DNA from: Limnohabitans curvus | Lineage (GTDB): Bacteria; Pseudomonadota; Gammaproteobacteria; Burkholderiales; Burkholderiaceae_C | Assembly: GCF_003063475.1 (NCBI RefSeq) | Contig: NZ_NESP01000001.1 | Coordinates: 2,604,001 to 2,668,000 of the forward strand | Direction: 5' to 3' | Length of the DNA: 64,000 nt | Shown: positions 9,397 through 19,636 of the stretch, one piece after another | Layout of the letters: each line of letters begins with the position of its first letter | Numbering within the stretch: position 1 is the stretch's first letter | The notes under the pieces: model-generated | The model's input: only the letters and a program-made list of their open reading frames with translations | The model's database searches: none | Told to the model about the DNA's origin: nothing | Translations under genes and position numbers: made by a program

Positions 9397-10233
9397 ATGT
9401 TGAAGCAACGCGTCATCACTGCGCTGGTTTTGTTGGCGCTCCTTCTGCCAGCGTTGTTGGCGGATACGGCTGAGCCTCTGGCTGGGCTTTCACTGGTTCT
9501 CATTGCTGCAGGTGCATGGGAGTGGGGGCGATTGAATGGCTTTGCCATGCGCGGTTCTTTGCGCGTAGCGGCGCTGTGTGTGATGTTGTGTTTGTATGCT
9601 TGGTCTGCGCGCTGGGCTTATGCAGCGCCTGCGTATGTTTGGTCGATCTCCGGTTCCGCGTGGGTCTTGGTTGCTGGCTGGTTGATTCGCAATGGCGTAG
9701 AACGCTGGGCCACGATTTCGCGTGTGGTGCGGTTGGTCGTGGGCGTGTTGGCTTTGTGGCTCACATGGGTGGCTATGTACCAAGCCAAGGTCATTGGCGT
9801 GAACTTTTTGTTGTCTGTGTTGCTCCTCGTCTGGATGGCCGACATCGCTGCTTATTTTTCTGGCCGTGCCTTTGGCCGACGCAAGCTGGCCCCGGCCATC
9901 AGTCCTGGCAAAAGCTGGGAAGGTGTGTGGGGTGGCATGGTGGGTGTCTTGCTCATGGCCTGCGTTTGGATTTGGGTCGACACGCAATACGCGGTGGACA
10001 GCCAAAGTTTGTACACACGTTTATACAGTCGTGGCGCACCGTTCTTGGTGCTGGCTACGTTGTTCTTGACTCTGATGAGTGTGGCCGGTGATTTGGTCGA
10101 GTCATTGGTCAAACGCAGCGCAGGCATGAAAGACAGCAGCCAGTTATTGCCAGGCCATGGTGGCGTGTTAGATCGTGTGGATGCTTTGCTGCCAGCTTTG
10201 CCTTTGGCCATGATGTTGGCGCAATCGGTGTGA
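9397..10233 (+). CDS. cdsA: Phosphatidate cytidylyltransferase
   Basis: CdsA is the inner-membrane enzyme making CDP-diacylglycerol from phosphatidate and CTP, the precursor of all phospholipids here. The 278-residue product is strongly hydrophobic, with about eight membrane segments. The C-terminal CDP-diglyceride synthetase signature is present: KRSAGMKDSSQLLPGHGGVL followed by DRVDALLPALP. ISPGKSWEGVWGG lies before it. It starts 5 bases after frr and its stop overlaps the dxr start by four bases, so translation is likely coupled. The missing upstream uppS is discussed separately. Confidence 0.96.
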   Translation: MLKQRVITALVLLALLLPALLADTAEPLAGLSLVLIAAGAWEWGRLNGFAMRGSLRVAALCVMLCLYAWSARWAYAAPAYVWSISGSAWVLVAGWLIRNGVERWATISRVVRLVVGVLALWLTWVAMYQAKVIGVNFLLSVLLLVWMADIAAYFSGRAFGRRKLAPAISPGKSWEGVWGGMVGVLLMACVWIWVDTQYAVDSQSLYTRLYSRGAPFLVLATLFLTLMSVAGDLVESLVKRSAGMKDSSQLLPGHGGVLDRVDALLPALPLAMMLAQSV

Positions 10234-11444
10234 CAAGCATGCAAGCAGGCGCAAAGCCACAACGCATCACCGTGCTGGGCTCGACGGGCTCAATTGGCAC
10301 CAACACTTTGGACGTGATTGCGCGTCACCCTGAACGATTTCAAGTTTTCGCACTCACAGGTGCCACCCAAGTCGATTTGATGCTGCGCCAGTGTGCGCAG
10401 TTCAAGCCGCGCTTTGCGGTGATGGTGCATGCGCAAGCCGCGCAACAACTCAAAGACAAAATTCAAGCCGAAGGCTTGAACACCGAAGTGCTGAGTGGTG
10501 CTGCCGCTTTAGACGAGGTGTCTGCGCATCCGGATGTCGAGACGGTGATGGCCGCCATCGTGGGCGCTGCCGGTTTGTCGCCATGTTTGGCTGCCGCACG
10601 CAGTGGTAAGCGTTTGCTTTTGGCCAACAAAGAGGCTTTGGTGGTTGGCGCAGAAGTGTTTTTAGATGCGGTCAAACAAGGCGGCGCAACGCTGTTGCCG
10701 ATTGACAGCGAACACTCAGCCATTTTTCAGTCGTTGCCAGAAGATGCTTCGACATGGGATGCGCGCGTTGAAAAAATCATCCTCACCGCGTCAGGTGGGC
10801 CTTTCCGCACCCGCGACTTAGCCACACTGAAAGACGTGACGCCTGAACAAGCGTGCGCCCATCCCAACTGGGTGATGGGACGCAAGATTTCAGTGGATTC
10901 GGCCACCATGATGAACAAAGCGCTCGAAGTGATTGAGGCGCGTTACTTGTTTGGTCTGCCGCCCGAGCGCTTGGAGGTGGTGATTCATCCCCAAAGCATC
11001 ATCCACTCGATGGTGCAGTACCGAGATATGTCGGTGGTAGCGCAGCTCGGCACGCCTGACATGCGCGTGCCCATCGCCTATGGCTTGAGCTGGCCTGAGC
11101 GCATGGCCTCTGGCGCGCAAGCCTTGGACTTTCATGCGTTGTCTGCGATGACGTTTGAAGCCTTGGACGACCATGGTCATCCGGAGCGTTTTGCGGGCAT
11201 CCATTTGGCCTGGGATGCTTTGCGTGGCCCACGTGGCACTACGGCGGTGCTCAATGCCGCCAACGAAATTGCCGTGGCCGCTTTCTTGGAGCGTCGCATT
11301 CGCTTCGATCAAATTCACGACGTGAATCAAAACTGCATGGCGCAGCTGTCGCCATCCGCACCGCACAACTTGGACGATTTGTTGGCCCTGGACGCGCAAG
11401 CCCGTGCCGTGGCTGAAGATGCTGTCCGCCTCTTGGCCAAATAA
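10230..11444 (+). CDS. dxr: 1-deoxy-D-xylulose 5-phosphate reductoisomerase
   Basis: Dxr (IspC) converts DXP to MEP, the first committed step of the non-mevalonate isoprenoid pathway, using NADPH and a divalent metal. The 404-residue product shows the NADPH-binding GSTGSIGTNTLDV, ANKEALVVGAEV, the metal and substrate region IDSEHSAIFQ, and ASGGPF followed later by NWVMGRKISVDSATMMNKAL. I use GTG 10230, which overlaps the cdsA stop (GTGTGA). An in-frame ATG at 10239 is an alternative. It lies in the cdsA-dxr-rseP-bamA envelope run. Confidence 0.97.
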   Translation: MTSMQAGAKPQRITVLGSTGSIGTNTLDVIARHPERFQVFALTGATQVDLMLRQCAQFKPRFAVMVHAQAAQQLKDKIQAEGLNTEVLSGAAALDEVSAHPDVETVMAAIVGAAGLSPCLAAARSGKRLLLANKEALVVGAEVFLDAVKQGGATLLPIDSEHSAIFQSLPEDASTWDARVEKIILTASGGPFRTRDLATLKDVTPEQACAHPNWVMGRKISVDSATMMNKALEVIEARYLFGLPPERLEVVIHPQSIIHSMVQYRDMSVVAQLGTPDMRVPIAYGLSWPERMASGAQALDFHALSAMTFEALDDHGHPERFAGIHLAWDALRGPRGTTAVLNAANEIAVAAFLERRIRFDQIHDVNQNCMAQLSPSAPHNLDDLLALDAQARAVAEDAVRLLAK

Positions 11445-11447
11445 GCC

Positions 11448-12818
11448 ATGACCCTCTTGGCCTTTTTGCTCGCACTGGGTGTGCTCATCACCGTGCATGA
11501 GTGGGGCCACTACCGCGTGGCGGTGGCATGCGGTGTCAAAGTGCTCACGTTCTCAATCGGTTTTGGCAAGCCTTTGCTGCGTTGGAAATCTCGCCAACCA
11601 CACGCAGGGCAAGACACCGAGTTTTTAATCAGCCTCATTCCTCTCGGTGGCTACGTCAAGATGCTCGACGAGAACGAAGGCGATGTGGCGCCGCAAGATG
11701 CGCCTATGGCCTTTAATCGTCAACCGTTGCGGGTCAGAGCGGCGATTGTGTCTGCTGGACCTTTGGCCAATTTGGCGCTCGCCGTGTGTTTGTATGCGGT
11801 GACTTTTTGGGTGGGGCAATACGAAACCCAAGCCACCTTGGCCGCGCCTATTGCAGGCTCTGTGGCAGAAGCCGCTGGCTTACGCAGTGGTGACACCGTG
11901 TTGCGTGCTGGAACTTCAACCGAAGATTTGCAAGGCATCGCTTCTTTGGATGCGCTGCGTTGGTGGTTGCTTCAGCAAGCTGCGTCAGCTGTGTATTTAG
12001 AAGTGCAGCCGCAGGGCAAGTCAAGTGCTCGTGTTTTGAGTTTGCCTGCGCTTGCCGAGGATGCGCTCACCAACACCAGCGATGCTTGGCAGGCCCGCGG
12101 CTTCGCGGGGGCGTGGAGTCGTGCGGTGTTGGCTGACGTTCACGTAGGTGGTGCGGCGCATGCGGCAGGGCTGCAACGCGGCGACGAGGTGTTGCGCATC
12201 GAGGGTCGTGTGGTGTCAGATGCCAGCACACTGCGAACCATGGTGCGTGTCAGTGGGCAGCATGAAGTGCCTCTGCCACAAATGTGGGACGTGTTGCGTG
12301 CCGGGCATCCGCTTCACATTGAAGTTCAACCCGAACAAATCACCGAAGCTGCCCAGCACTTTGGTCGCATTGGCGCGCAAGTGGGCGAGCCACCTGCCAA
12401 GGTTTGGGTTCAGTACGGCATGTGGGTTGGGATTGACAAAGCCATGGTCAAAACATGGGAGGTTGTCGTGATGACGCTCGACATGTTGGGCCGCTTGCTC
12501 ACCGGCCATGCGTCGTTGGATAACCTGAGCGGTCCGCTGACCATGGCCGACTACGCGGGGCGTTCTGCAAGCCTTGGCATGGGTGCGTATTTGAGTTACT
12601 TGGCCCTGGTCAGTGTGAGCCTGGGGGTGTTTAACCTGCTGCCTCTGCCTGTCCTTGATGGGGGGCACCTGTTGTATTATCTTTACGAGGCCTGCACAGG
12701 GTATCCTCCTTCGCCGCAATGGCTCGATACCTTGCAGCGCGCGGGTTTGGCGCTGCTTGTGGCACTGATGGTTTTTTCTGTTTTTAACGATCTGGTTCGC
12801 CTGGGCTGGCTGCCATGA
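11448..12818 (+). CDS. rseP: RIP metalloprotease RseP (site-2 protease)
   Basis: RseP is an intramembrane zinc protease that cleaves anti-sigma factor RseA in the sigma-E envelope stress response and clears signal peptides. The 456-residue product has HEWGH at residues 17-21 in the first membrane segment (zinc histidines and catalytic Glu18). PDZ-like regions lie in the central part, and the distal metal motif NLLPLPVLDGGHLLYYL is near the C-terminus. ATG follows the dxr stop by 3 bases, and its own stop overlaps the bamA start. A substrate RseA is not in the window. Confidence 0.96.
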   Translation: MTLLAFLLALGVLITVHEWGHYRVAVACGVKVLTFSIGFGKPLLRWKSRQPHAGQDTEFLISLIPLGGYVKMLDENEGDVAPQDAPMAFNRQPLRVRAAIVSAGPLANLALAVCLYAVTFWVGQYETQATLAAPIAGSVAEAAGLRSGDTVLRAGTSTEDLQGIASLDALRWWLLQQAASAVYLEVQPQGKSSARVLSLPALAEDALTNTSDAWQARGFAGAWSRAVLADVHVGGAAHAAGLQRGDEVLRIEGRVVSDASTLRTMVRVSGQHEVPLPQMWDVLRAGHPLHIEVQPEQITEAAQHFGRIGAQVGEPPAKVWVQYGMWVGIDKAMVKTWEVVVMTLDMLGRLLTGHASLDNLSGPLTMADYAGRSASLGMGAYLSYLALVSVSLGVFNLLPLPVLDGGHLLYYLYEACTGYPPSPQWLDTLQRAGLALLVALMVFSVFNDLVRLGWLP

Positions 12819-15142
12819 GTCTCACTATTCATCCCATGAACATGCAACTTTCTCAATTTCGTCGCACCACACTTGCCCAAACTGCTGCATTCATTGCCGG
12901 TACGTTGATGGCGTTCAATGCACTGGCTGCGGACCCATTCAATGTGCGTGACATTCGTGTGGAGGGTTTGCAACGTGTGGAGCCTGGCACTGTGTTTGCC
13001 TCCATTCCATTTCGCGTGGGCGACGACTACACCGACGAAAAAGGCGCGGCTGCCATTCGCAGCTTGTTTGCCTTAGGCTTGTTCAAAGACGTGCGTATTG
13101 AAGTCAATGGCGATGTGTTGGTCTTGATTGTTGAAGAGCGCCCCAACATCGCTCAGGTCGAATTCATTGGTACCAAGGAGTTTGACAAGGATGTGTTGCG
13201 CAAGGCTTTGCGTGACATTGGTTTGGCCGAAGGTCGTCCATTTGACAAAGCGCTGGCTGACCGCGCTGAACAAGAGCTCAAGCGCCAATATGTGAACCGC
13301 AGTTTGTACGGCGCAGAAATCATCACGACCATCACGCCCAGTGACCGCAACCGTGTGAACTTGTCGTTCACGGTGGTGGAGGGCGATTTGGCCAAAATCA
13401 AAGAAATGCGTGTGGTCGGAGCCAAAGCGTTTGATGAGTCAAAACTGTTGGACCAATTCGATCAAGGCACAGGCAACTGGTTGAGCTGGTACACCAAGTC
13501 GGATCGCTATTCGCGCACCAAACTGAATGCAGACTTGGAGACCTTGCGTGCGTGGTATTTGGCTCGTGGTTATTTGGAATTTCGCATTGACTCCACGCAA
13601 GTGGCGATTTCACCCAACAAGCAAGACATCAGCATCACCATCAACGTCACCGAAGGCGACCGTTTCGTGGTCTCTGAAGTGGCGATGGAAGGGTACTACC
13701 TTGGCAAGGATGACGAGTTCAAGTCGTTGGTCGAGATCAAGGCGGGTCAAGCTTATAACGCGGATGACGTTGCTAAAACCACCAAAGCATTCAATGAGTA
13801 CTTTGGCAACTTTGGCTTTGCATTTGCCCGCACCGATGTGCGTCCTGAAATTGACCGCGCAACGAATCGTGTGAAGTTGGTTCTTGTTGCAGACCCCGCG
13901 CGCCGCGCCTATGTTCGACGCATCAACATTGTGGGTAACAACCGCACGCGCGATCAAATCGTGCGCCGTGAGTTTCGCCAAACCGAATCTTCTTGGTATG
14001 ACGGCGAGAAAATTCGTTTGTCCCGCGACCGTGTGAATCGCTTGGGCTACTTCAAGGATGTCGAAATCGATACTCAAGAAGTGCCATCGTCTCAAGATCA
14101 AGTAGATTTGAACGTCAACGTGGTTGAAAAACCAACAGGTATGTTGACGTTGGGCGCAGGCTTCTCGAGTGCAGAAAAAGTTACCTTTTCTTTCGGTATC
14201 CAGCAAGACAACGTTTTTGGTTCTGGGCATAACCTGGGCTTGCAGGTCAGTACGAGCAAGTACAACCAGTATTACGTCATTAACACCACCGATCCCTATT
14301 TCACAGAAGATGGCGTGTCCCGCACGTTTGAGTTCTACCACCGAGCCAGCAAACCATACGTGGAGCAGGGTGGTAACTACAGCATGGTCACCTCGGGTTT
14401 GGGCGTGCGATTTGGTCTGCCATTCAGTGAGCTAGATCGTGTGTTTATCGGTACCTCTGCGGAGCGCACTGAACTTGTCAAAGGCACCAACATGCTTGGT
14501 GTGCATGAAGATTTATGTGCTCACTTTGGCTGCGTTGCCCAAAACGTGCCGATCACAGCGGGTTGGGCCCGTGACAGCCGTGACAGTTATTTGAATCCAA
14601 ACAGTGGCAAGTTCATTCGCTTGAACAGTGAGCTGGGTGCGATTGGTGATGCCCGTTATACAAAATTGGGTGGGCAATATCAGCAGTATCTGCCCATCAC
14701 CAAGCAATACACCTTTGCGTTCAATGCGGACCTGGGCTTGGGTAAAGGTTTGAACGGTCAAACACTGCCGTTTTATAAAAACTACTACTCAGGCGGCTTG
14801 GGTTCCGTGCGTGGTTTTGAGCAAGGTACTTTGGGTCCTCGCGACGTGACAGGCCCCAAAATTGGTGGTGCCAAAAAGATCACGATCAACACAGAATTCT
14901 TGATGCCTTTCCCAGGCGCTGGCAATGACCGAACCCTGCGTTTGTATGGCTTCTACGACATGGGCAACGTCTACGGCGAGCTCGAAAGGTTTGACCTGAG
15001 TCAGTTGCGTAGCGCCTACGGTGTGGGCTTGAGCTGGGTGTCGCCGATGGGGCCTTTGCGTTTTGCATGGGCACGTCCAGTCCGTACATTCCCAGGCGAT
15101 AGAATCCAACAATTGCAATTCCAAATCGGGACATCCTTCTGA
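12815..15142 (+). CDS. bamA: Outer membrane protein assembly factor BamA
   Basis: BamA is the central beta-barrel of the BAM complex that inserts outer-membrane proteins. The 775-residue precursor has a signal peptide ending ...FNALA before ADPFNVRDIRVEGLQRVEPG, then five POTRA domains to about residue 430. A 16-strand barrel follows with the lid-loop motif GSVRGFEQGTLGPRD, ending in QFQIGTSF with the C-terminal Phe. ATG 12815 overlaps the rseP stop, but ATG 12836 or 12842 gives a more normal signal peptide. A CAHFGC pair in a probable extracellular loop is noted. The stop overlaps the next gene by one base. The lipoprotein partner bamC lies at 51 kb. Confidence 0.98.
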   Translation: MSLTIHPMNMQLSQFRRTTLAQTAAFIAGTLMAFNALAADPFNVRDIRVEGLQRVEPGTVFASIPFRVGDDYTDEKGAAAIRSLFALGLFKDVRIEVNGDVLVLIVEERPNIAQVEFIGTKEFDKDVLRKALRDIGLAEGRPFDKALADRAEQELKRQYVNRSLYGAEIITTITPSDRNRVNLSFTVVEGDLAKIKEMRVVGAKAFDESKLLDQFDQGTGNWLSWYTKSDRYSRTKLNADLETLRAWYLARGYLEFRIDSTQVAISPNKQDISITINVTEGDRFVVSEVAMEGYYLGKDDEFKSLVEIKAGQAYNADDVAKTTKAFNEYFGNFGFAFARTDVRPEIDRATNRVKLVLVADPARRAYVRRINIVGNNRTRDQIVRREFRQTESSWYDGEKIRLSRDRVNRLGYFKDVEIDTQEVPSSQDQVDLNVNVVEKPTGMLTLGAGFSSAEKVTFSFGIQQDNVFGSGHNLGLQVSTSKYNQYYVINTTDPYFTEDGVSRTFEFYHRASKPYVEQGGNYSMVTSGLGVRFGLPFSELDRVFIGTSAERTELVKGTNMLGVHEDLCAHFGCVAQNVPITAGWARDSRDSYLNPNSGKFIRLNSELGAIGDARYTKLGGQYQQYLPITKQYTFAFNADLGLGKGLNGQTLPFYKNYYSGGLGSVRGFEQGTLGPRDVTGPKIGGAKKITINTEFLMPFPGAGNDRTLRLYGFYDMGNVYGELERFDLSQLRSAYGVGLSWVSPMGPLRFAWARPVRTFPGDRIQQLQFQIGTSF

Positions 15143-15648
15143 TGAACATGTTTACTCGTCAAATTTCCTTAGCAGTTGTGTTGGGCTTGGCCGCGTTCTG
15201 CGCGCAAGCTGAAGAAATTCGCATTGGCTTTATCAACACCGATCGCATTTTCAAAGAGGCCAATACAGCCAAACAAGCGCAAGCCAAATTGGAACAAGAA
15301 TTTTCCAAGCGCGAAAAAGAATTGAATGACGCAGGCAATGCGTTGAAATCGTCGGTTGAAAAGTTTGAACGCGAAGCGCCCACGCTGTCCGAGTCTCAGC
15401 GCGCCGCTCGTCAAAAACAATTGGGCGAACAAGATCGCGACTTCCAACGCAAACGCCGTGAGTTCCAAGAAGAACTCAACGCCCGCAAGAACGAAGAGTT
15501 TCAACAAGTGCTTGAACGCGCCAATCGCGTGATCAAACAAGTGGCTGAGGCTGAAAAATATGACCTGGTGTTGCAGGAAGCTGTCTACATCAACCCCAAG
15601 CACGACATCACTGACAAAGTGCTCAAGGTCATCAACGCCGCCAAATAA
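15142..15648 (+). CDS. skp: Periplasmic chaperone Skp/OmpH
   Basis: Skp is a trimeric periplasmic chaperone holding unfolded outer-membrane proteins on the way to BamA. The 168-residue precursor begins with a signal peptide (MNMFTRQISLAVVLGLAAFC, cleaved after AQA). The mature N-terminus EEIRIGFINTDRIFKEA is the family signature. A long charged coiled-coil follows (roughly residues 45-135, rich in K, E, Q, R). It sits between bamA and lpxD as in most proteobacteria, with the start codon overlapping the bamA stop. Identification is secure despite low-complexity sequence. Confidence 0.95.
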   Translation: MNMFTRQISLAVVLGLAAFCAQAEEIRIGFINTDRIFKEANTAKQAQAKLEQEFSKREKELNDAGNALKSSVEKFEREAPTLSESQRAARQKQLGEQDRDFQRKRREFQEELNARKNEEFQQVLERANRVIKQVAEAEKYDLVLQEAVYINPKHDITDKVLKVINAAK

Positions 15649-15654
15649 TCTGCC

Positions 15655-16638
15655 GTGGCACTGAGTCTCGGCCAAATTGTCGAAAGTCTGGGTGGTCGCC
15701 TCATCGGTGATCCTCAGCACCTCATTCAAAAACTCGCGCCGCTTGACACCGCTCAAGCCGATGCGCTGAGCTTTTTAAGCAACCCCAAATACCAATCGCA
15801 GCTCGCCACCACCCAGGCGGGGTGTGTCATTGTCTCGCCCGCTGTGGCGGATGCAACGGACGCACGAACCGCATTGATCGTGGCGGCCAACCCCTACCAC
15901 TACTTTGCGCGCCTCACGCAGCTGTGGCGTCAGCACACACGCGTGAGTGATGAGCCTTTGGTTCATCCCAGTGCCGTGATTCATCCGCAAGCCCATGTCG
16001 ATGCCACGGCACGCATTGGCCCGCTGTGTGTGGTCGAGCGCGGCGCACACATCGGTGCAAACACGTGGCTCAAATCGGGCGTCACCGTCGGTGAAGATTG
16101 CCGCATTGGTGAGCGCTGCATCGTGCACGCGGGCGTGGTGATTGGTGCGGACGGCTTTGGTTTTGCCTTGTTCGAAGGCCGCTGGGAAAAAATTGAGCAA
16201 TTGGGTGCTGTGCGCATCGGCAATGATGTCGAAATCGGTGCCAACACCTGCATTGACCGTGGCGCTTTGGACGACACCGTGATCGAAGACGGCGTCAAGC
16301 TTGATAACTTGGTGCAAATTGGTCACAACGTGCACGTGGGTGCGAATACAGCCATGGCCGGTTGTGCTGGCGTGGCGGGCAGTGCGCGCATTGGCGCGAA
16401 CTGCACGGTAGGCGGCGGTGCTGTGGTGCTGGGGCATTTGCAGCTCGCAGATGGCGTGCATATTTCGGCCGCTTCGGTGGTCATGCGTTCGATTCGCCAG
16501 CCGGGGCAATACAGCGGCGTGTTCCCAATCGACGACAATGCGTCGTGGGAGAAAAATGCCGCCACCTTGCGCCAATTGCATCGCTTGCGCGACCGCATCA
16601 AATCTCTTGAATCAGCCTTAGAAAGTCAAAAAAAATGA
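15655..16638 (+). CDS. lpxD: UDP-3-O-(3-hydroxyacyl)glucosamine N-acyltransferase
   Basis: LpxD adds the second hydroxyacyl chain in lipid A synthesis. The 327-residue product has an N-terminal uridine-binding domain ([20 protein letters not shown]) and a left-handed beta-helix of hexapeptide repeats ([20 protein letters not shown] and onwards). The catalytic region is [10 protein letters not shown], followed by [22 protein letters not shown]-terminal helix closes the protein. The start is GTG 15655, 6 bases after the skp stop, with no better alternative. Its stop overlaps the fabZ ATG by four bases. Confidence 0.97.
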   Translation: MALSLGQIVESLGGRLIGDPQHLIQKLAPLDTAQADALSFLSNPKYQSQLATTQAGCVIVSPAVADATDARTALIVAANPYHYFARLTQLWRQHTRVSDEPLVHPSAVIHPQAHVDATARIGPLCVVERGAHIGANTWLKSGVTVGEDCRIGERCIVHAGVVIGADGFGFALFEGRWEKIEQLGAVRIGNDVEIGANTCIDRGALDDTVIEDGVKLDNLVQIGHNVHVGANTAMAGCAGVAGSARIGANCTVGGGAVVLGHLQLADGVHISAASVVMRSIRQPGQYSGVFPIDDNASWEKNAATLRQLHRLRDRIKSLESALESQKK

Positions 16639-17078
16639 GCATGGATATTCACCAAATCTTGAAGCAATTGCCACACCGTTACCCCTTTTTGTTGGTGGAC
16701 CGTGTGTTGGAGCTCGAAAAAGGCAAGAGCATCAAGGCGCTCAAAAATGTGACGATGAACGAGCCGTTTTTCGGCGGTCATTTCCCACACCATCCTGTGA
16801 TGCCTGGCGTGTTGATTTTGGAAGCCCTGGCACAAGCTGCAGCCTTGTTGGCGTTTGACACCTTGGGCGCTGCACCCGATGACAAGACGGTGTATTACTT
16901 TGCAGGCATTGACGGTGCGCGATTCAAGCGTCCTGTTGAGCCAGGCGATCAACTCATCTTAGAGGTTGAGCTGGACCGCATGAAGGCCGGTATCTTCAAA
17001 TTCAAAGCACGTGCCAAAGTGGGCGATGTGGTGGCCACAGAAGCTGATTTGATGTGCACCATGCGCTCTATCGCCTAA
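16635..17078 (+). CDS. fabZ: 3-hydroxyacyl-[ACP] dehydratase FabZ
   Basis: FabZ dehydrates 3-hydroxyacyl-ACP in fatty acid elongation and so competes with LpxA and LpxD for the same substrates. The 147-residue hotdog-fold protein contains [20 protein letters not shown] and the catalytic histidine motif [20 protein letters not shown]. The start ATG overlaps lpxD (ATGA); a second ATG six bases later is possible. The lpxD-fabZ-lpxA order is the standard one and keeps fatty acid and lipid A flux together. Confidence 0.98.
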   Translation: MSMDIHQILKQLPHRYPFLLVDRVLELEKGKSIKALKNVTMNEPFFGGHFPHHPVMPGVLILEALAQAAALLAFDTLGAAPDDKTVYYFAGIDGARFKRPVEPGDQLILEVELDRMKAGIFKFKARAKVGDVVATEADLMCTMRSIA

Positions 17079-17104
17079 ACACCTACAAGTCCAAACAGCA
17101 AACG

Positions 17105-17899
17105 ATGAGCCTCATTCACGCCACCGCCATTGTGGACCCCAAGGCCGAGCTCGACAGCTCGGTGCAGGTGGGGCCTTACACCATCATTGGACCCAACGTG
17201 CGCATTGGCGCGGGCACGACTGTGGGGCCGCATTGCGTGATCGAAGGTCACACCACGATTGGCAATGACAACCGTATTTTTCAGTTCAATTCGCTGGGCG
17301 CTGTTCCGCAGGACAAGAAGTACGCAGGCGAGCCTTGCGAGCTGATCATTGGCGACCGCAACACCATTCGCGAGTTTTGTACCTTCAATATTGGCTCACC
17401 CGGTGATGCGGGTGTGACCAAAGTTGGCAACGATAACTGGATCATGGCCTATGTGCATTTGGCGCATGACTGCGTCGTGGGCAACCACACCATCTTCGCC
17501 AACAGCGCGCAGTTGGCAGGCCATGTGCATGTGGGTGATTGGGTCATTTTGGGGGGCTTCACCGTGGTGCACCAGTTTGTGCGCATTGGCGCGCACAGCT
17601 TCTCGGCCATGCACTCGCTTTTGTTTGCCGATGTGCCGCCGTTTGTGATGTGCCAAGGCCAGCCTGCGGAGCCACGCTCCATGAACTTCGAGGGCTTGCG
17701 CCGTCGAGGGTTCTCTGCTGAGCGTATCAGCGCCGTCAAGGCCATGCATAAAGCTTTGTACCGTGATGACTTGACGTTAGAGCAAGCCAAAGAGCGCATT
17801 GCCGCCTTGAGCCAAGAAAAACCAGAAGCAGCCCCCGATGTGGCCATGATGCTGGATTTCTTGAACCAGACCTCGCCGCAACGCGGCATCATCCGCTAA
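17105..17899 (+). CDS. lpxA: UDP-N-acetylglucosamine O-acyltransferase
   Basis: LpxA carries out the first step of lipid A synthesis, moving a 3-hydroxyacyl chain onto UDP-GlcNAc. The 264-residue product starts [20 protein letters not shown] at ATG 17105; the frame is open upstream to 17054 but overlaps fabZ. Hexapeptide repeats run through about residue 190, with the catalytic histidine region [21 protein letters not shown] helical C-terminal domain follows ([20 protein letters not shown]). It is 5 bases from lpxB. Length is typical (about 262). Confidence 0.97.
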   Translation: MSLIHATAIVDPKAELDSSVQVGPYTIIGPNVRIGAGTTVGPHCVIEGHTTIGNDNRIFQFNSLGAVPQDKKYAGEPCELIIGDRNTIREFCTFNIGSPGDAGVTKVGNDNWIMAYVHLAHDCVVGNHTIFANSAQLAGHVHVGDWVILGGFTVVHQFVRIGAHSFSAMHSLLFADVPPFVMCQGQPAEPRSMNFEGLRRRGFSAERISAVKAMHKALYRDDLTLEQAKERIAALSQEKPEAAPDVAMMLDFLNQTSPQRGIIR

Positions 17900-17904
17900 A
17901 CACC

Positions 17905-19047
17905 ATGGCCGAGGCCCTGTCTTTCTCGCTCGTCGCAGGCGAGGCCTCGGGCGATTTGCTTGCTGGCCTTTTGCTCGGCGGCATGCGCGACAAATGGCCC
18001 GACATGCGCAGCGCAGGCATTGGTGGCCCGCGTATGGCGGCCCAAGGTTTTGAGCCTTGGTGGCCTTACGAAAAACTCGCGGTGCGTGGCTACGTGGAAG
18101 TGCTGCGTCATTACCGAGAAATTGTGGGCATTCGCCACCAACTGCGCGAACGCTTGCTGGCTAATCCACCCAGTGCTTTCATTGGAGTGGATGCACCAGA
18201 TTTCAATCTCGACTTAGAACGCGACCTCAAAGCCCAAGGCATTCCCGCGATTCACTTTGTGTGTCCCTCCATTTGGGCGTGGCGCGCAGACCGCGTGGAG
18301 AAGATTCGCCAAAGCGTGGACCACGTGTTGTGCATCTTCCCGTTCGAAACCGACTTACTCGCGCAGCATGGCATCGACGCCACGTATGTGGGCCACCCCT
18401 TAGCTAAAAATATTCCCGACGTGCCAGACCGCGCTGCTGCACGCACAGCGCTTGGTTTGCCGCAAGACGCCACCGTGGTGGCTTTGCTGCCGGGTAGCCG
18501 CAGTTCTGAAATTGAGTATTTGGCGCACCGCTTTTTACAAGCTGCACAACGCATGGCCAAGCAGCAGCCGGGTTTGTACTTCGTCTTACCAGCCATGCCC
18601 GCTTTGCGCGCGCGCATCGAAGCCATTGCCAAAGATGTGGGCGAGGTGCCCAATCTTTTGGTGCTCAATGGTCAATCACACGCCGCATTGGCAGCTTGCG
18701 ATGTCACGCTCATTGCCAGTGGCACAGCCACCTTAGAGGCTGCGCTGTTCAAACGCCCCATGGTGATTGCGTACAACATGAATTGGCTCAGCTGGCAAAT
18801 CATGCGCCGTAAAAAACTGCAACCTTGGGTGGGCTTACCCAACATCTTGTGTCAAGACTTTGTGGTGCCCGAGTTGTTGCAAGACGCCGCCACACCCGAT
18901 GCGTTGGCGCACGAGGTGTTGCAATGGCTGGCCAACCCTGCGGCGGCTGCCGCAGTTCAACAACGCTTTGCGACGCTGCACGACACGTTGCGCCGTGACA
19001 CTCCCGCACTGGCGGCCCATGCGATCGAAAAAGTTCTTGCGCGCTGA
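17905..19047 (+). CDS. lpxB: Lipid-A-disaccharide synthase
   Basis: LpxB is the GT19 glycosyltransferase that joins UDP-diacylglucosamine and lipid X into the lipid A disaccharide. The 380-residue product opens [20 protein letters not shown], the family's nucleotide-binding N-terminus. [37 protein letters not shown] and [13 protein letters not shown] are conserved blocks. The C-terminal [20 protein letters not shown] also fits. The 3' end overlaps the preferred rnhB start by 29 bases. Confidence 0.97.
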   Translation: MAEALSFSLVAGEASGDLLAGLLLGGMRDKWPDMRSAGIGGPRMAAQGFEPWWPYEKLAVRGYVEVLRHYREIVGIRHQLRERLLANPPSAFIGVDAPDFNLDLERDLKAQGIPAIHFVCPSIWAWRADRVEKIRQSVDHVLCIFPFETDLLAQHGIDATYVGHPLAKNIPDVPDRAAARTALGLPQDATVVALLPGSRSSEIEYLAHRFLQAAQRMAKQQPGLYFVLPAMPALRARIEAIAKDVGEVPNLLVLNGQSHAALAACDVTLIASGTATLEAALFKRPMVIAYNMNWLSWQIMRRKKLQPWVGLPNILCQDFVVPELLQDAATPDALAHEVLQWLANPAAAAAVQQRFATLHDTLRRDTPALAAHAIEKVLAR

Positions 19048-19636
19048 ACAAGCTGCGCTCATTTGGGATGCTCCAGGCTTGATCGCTGGGGTGGATGAGG
19101 CTGGGCGTGGTCCGTTAGCTGGTCCCGTAGTGGCTGCGGCTGTCATCTTGGATGACTTGAATCCGATTGCAGGTTTGGCCGACTCTAAAAAACTCACCCC
19201 CTTGAAACGCGAGCGTTTGTATGACGAGATTCGTGCCAAGGCTTTGTGTTGCTCGATTGCTGAAGCGACAGTGGAAGAGATTGACGAACTCAACATCTTG
19301 CAAGCGACCATGCTGGCTATGCGCCGTGCGGTGGAAGGTTTACGCCTCAAACCCACCAAGGTGTTGGTGGACGGCAACCGTTTGCCCGTGCTCGATGTGT
19401 TGGCCGAAGCCATCGTCAAAGGCGACAGCAAAGTGCAGGCCATTTCAGCGGCGTCTATCTTGGCCAAGGTGCACCGTGACCGTTGGTGCCAAGAGCTGCA
19501 TGCACAGTACCCGCAATACGGCTTTGATGCGCATAAGGGCTACGGCACGGCTGCGCACTTGCAAGCCCTCAAAGAACATGGCGCCACACCTTGGCACCGC
19601 ACATCGTTTTCGCCTGTGGCTGAGGTTTTGAAATGA
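19019..19636 (+). CDS. rnhB: Ribonuclease HII
   Basis: RNase HII removes ribonucleotides misincorporated into DNA and cleaves RNA-DNA hybrids. The product is 205 residues from ATG 19019, which lies inside the end of lpxB; the frame is open further upstream, but the family does not extend there. The catalytic motif [20 protein letters not shown] is near residue 20. [20 protein letters not shown] and the C-terminal [17 protein letters not shown] follow. The overlap with lpxB and the shared ATGA with the next gene suggest one transcript. Confidence 0.95.
   Translation: MRSKKFLRAEQAALIWDAPGLIAGVDEAGRGPLAGPVVAAAVILDDLNPIAGLADSKKLTPLKRERLYDEIRAKALCCSIAEATVEEIDELNILQATMLAMRRAVEGLRLKPTKVLVDGNRLPVLDVLAEAIVKGDSKVQAISAASILAKVHRDRWCQELHAQYPQYGFDAHKGYGTAAHLQALKEHGATPWHRTSFSPVAEVLK

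Noticed and set aside
13610..14341. A 243-codon minus-strand open frame opposite bamA
   Set aside because: It lies fully inside conserved bamA, with no independent support.
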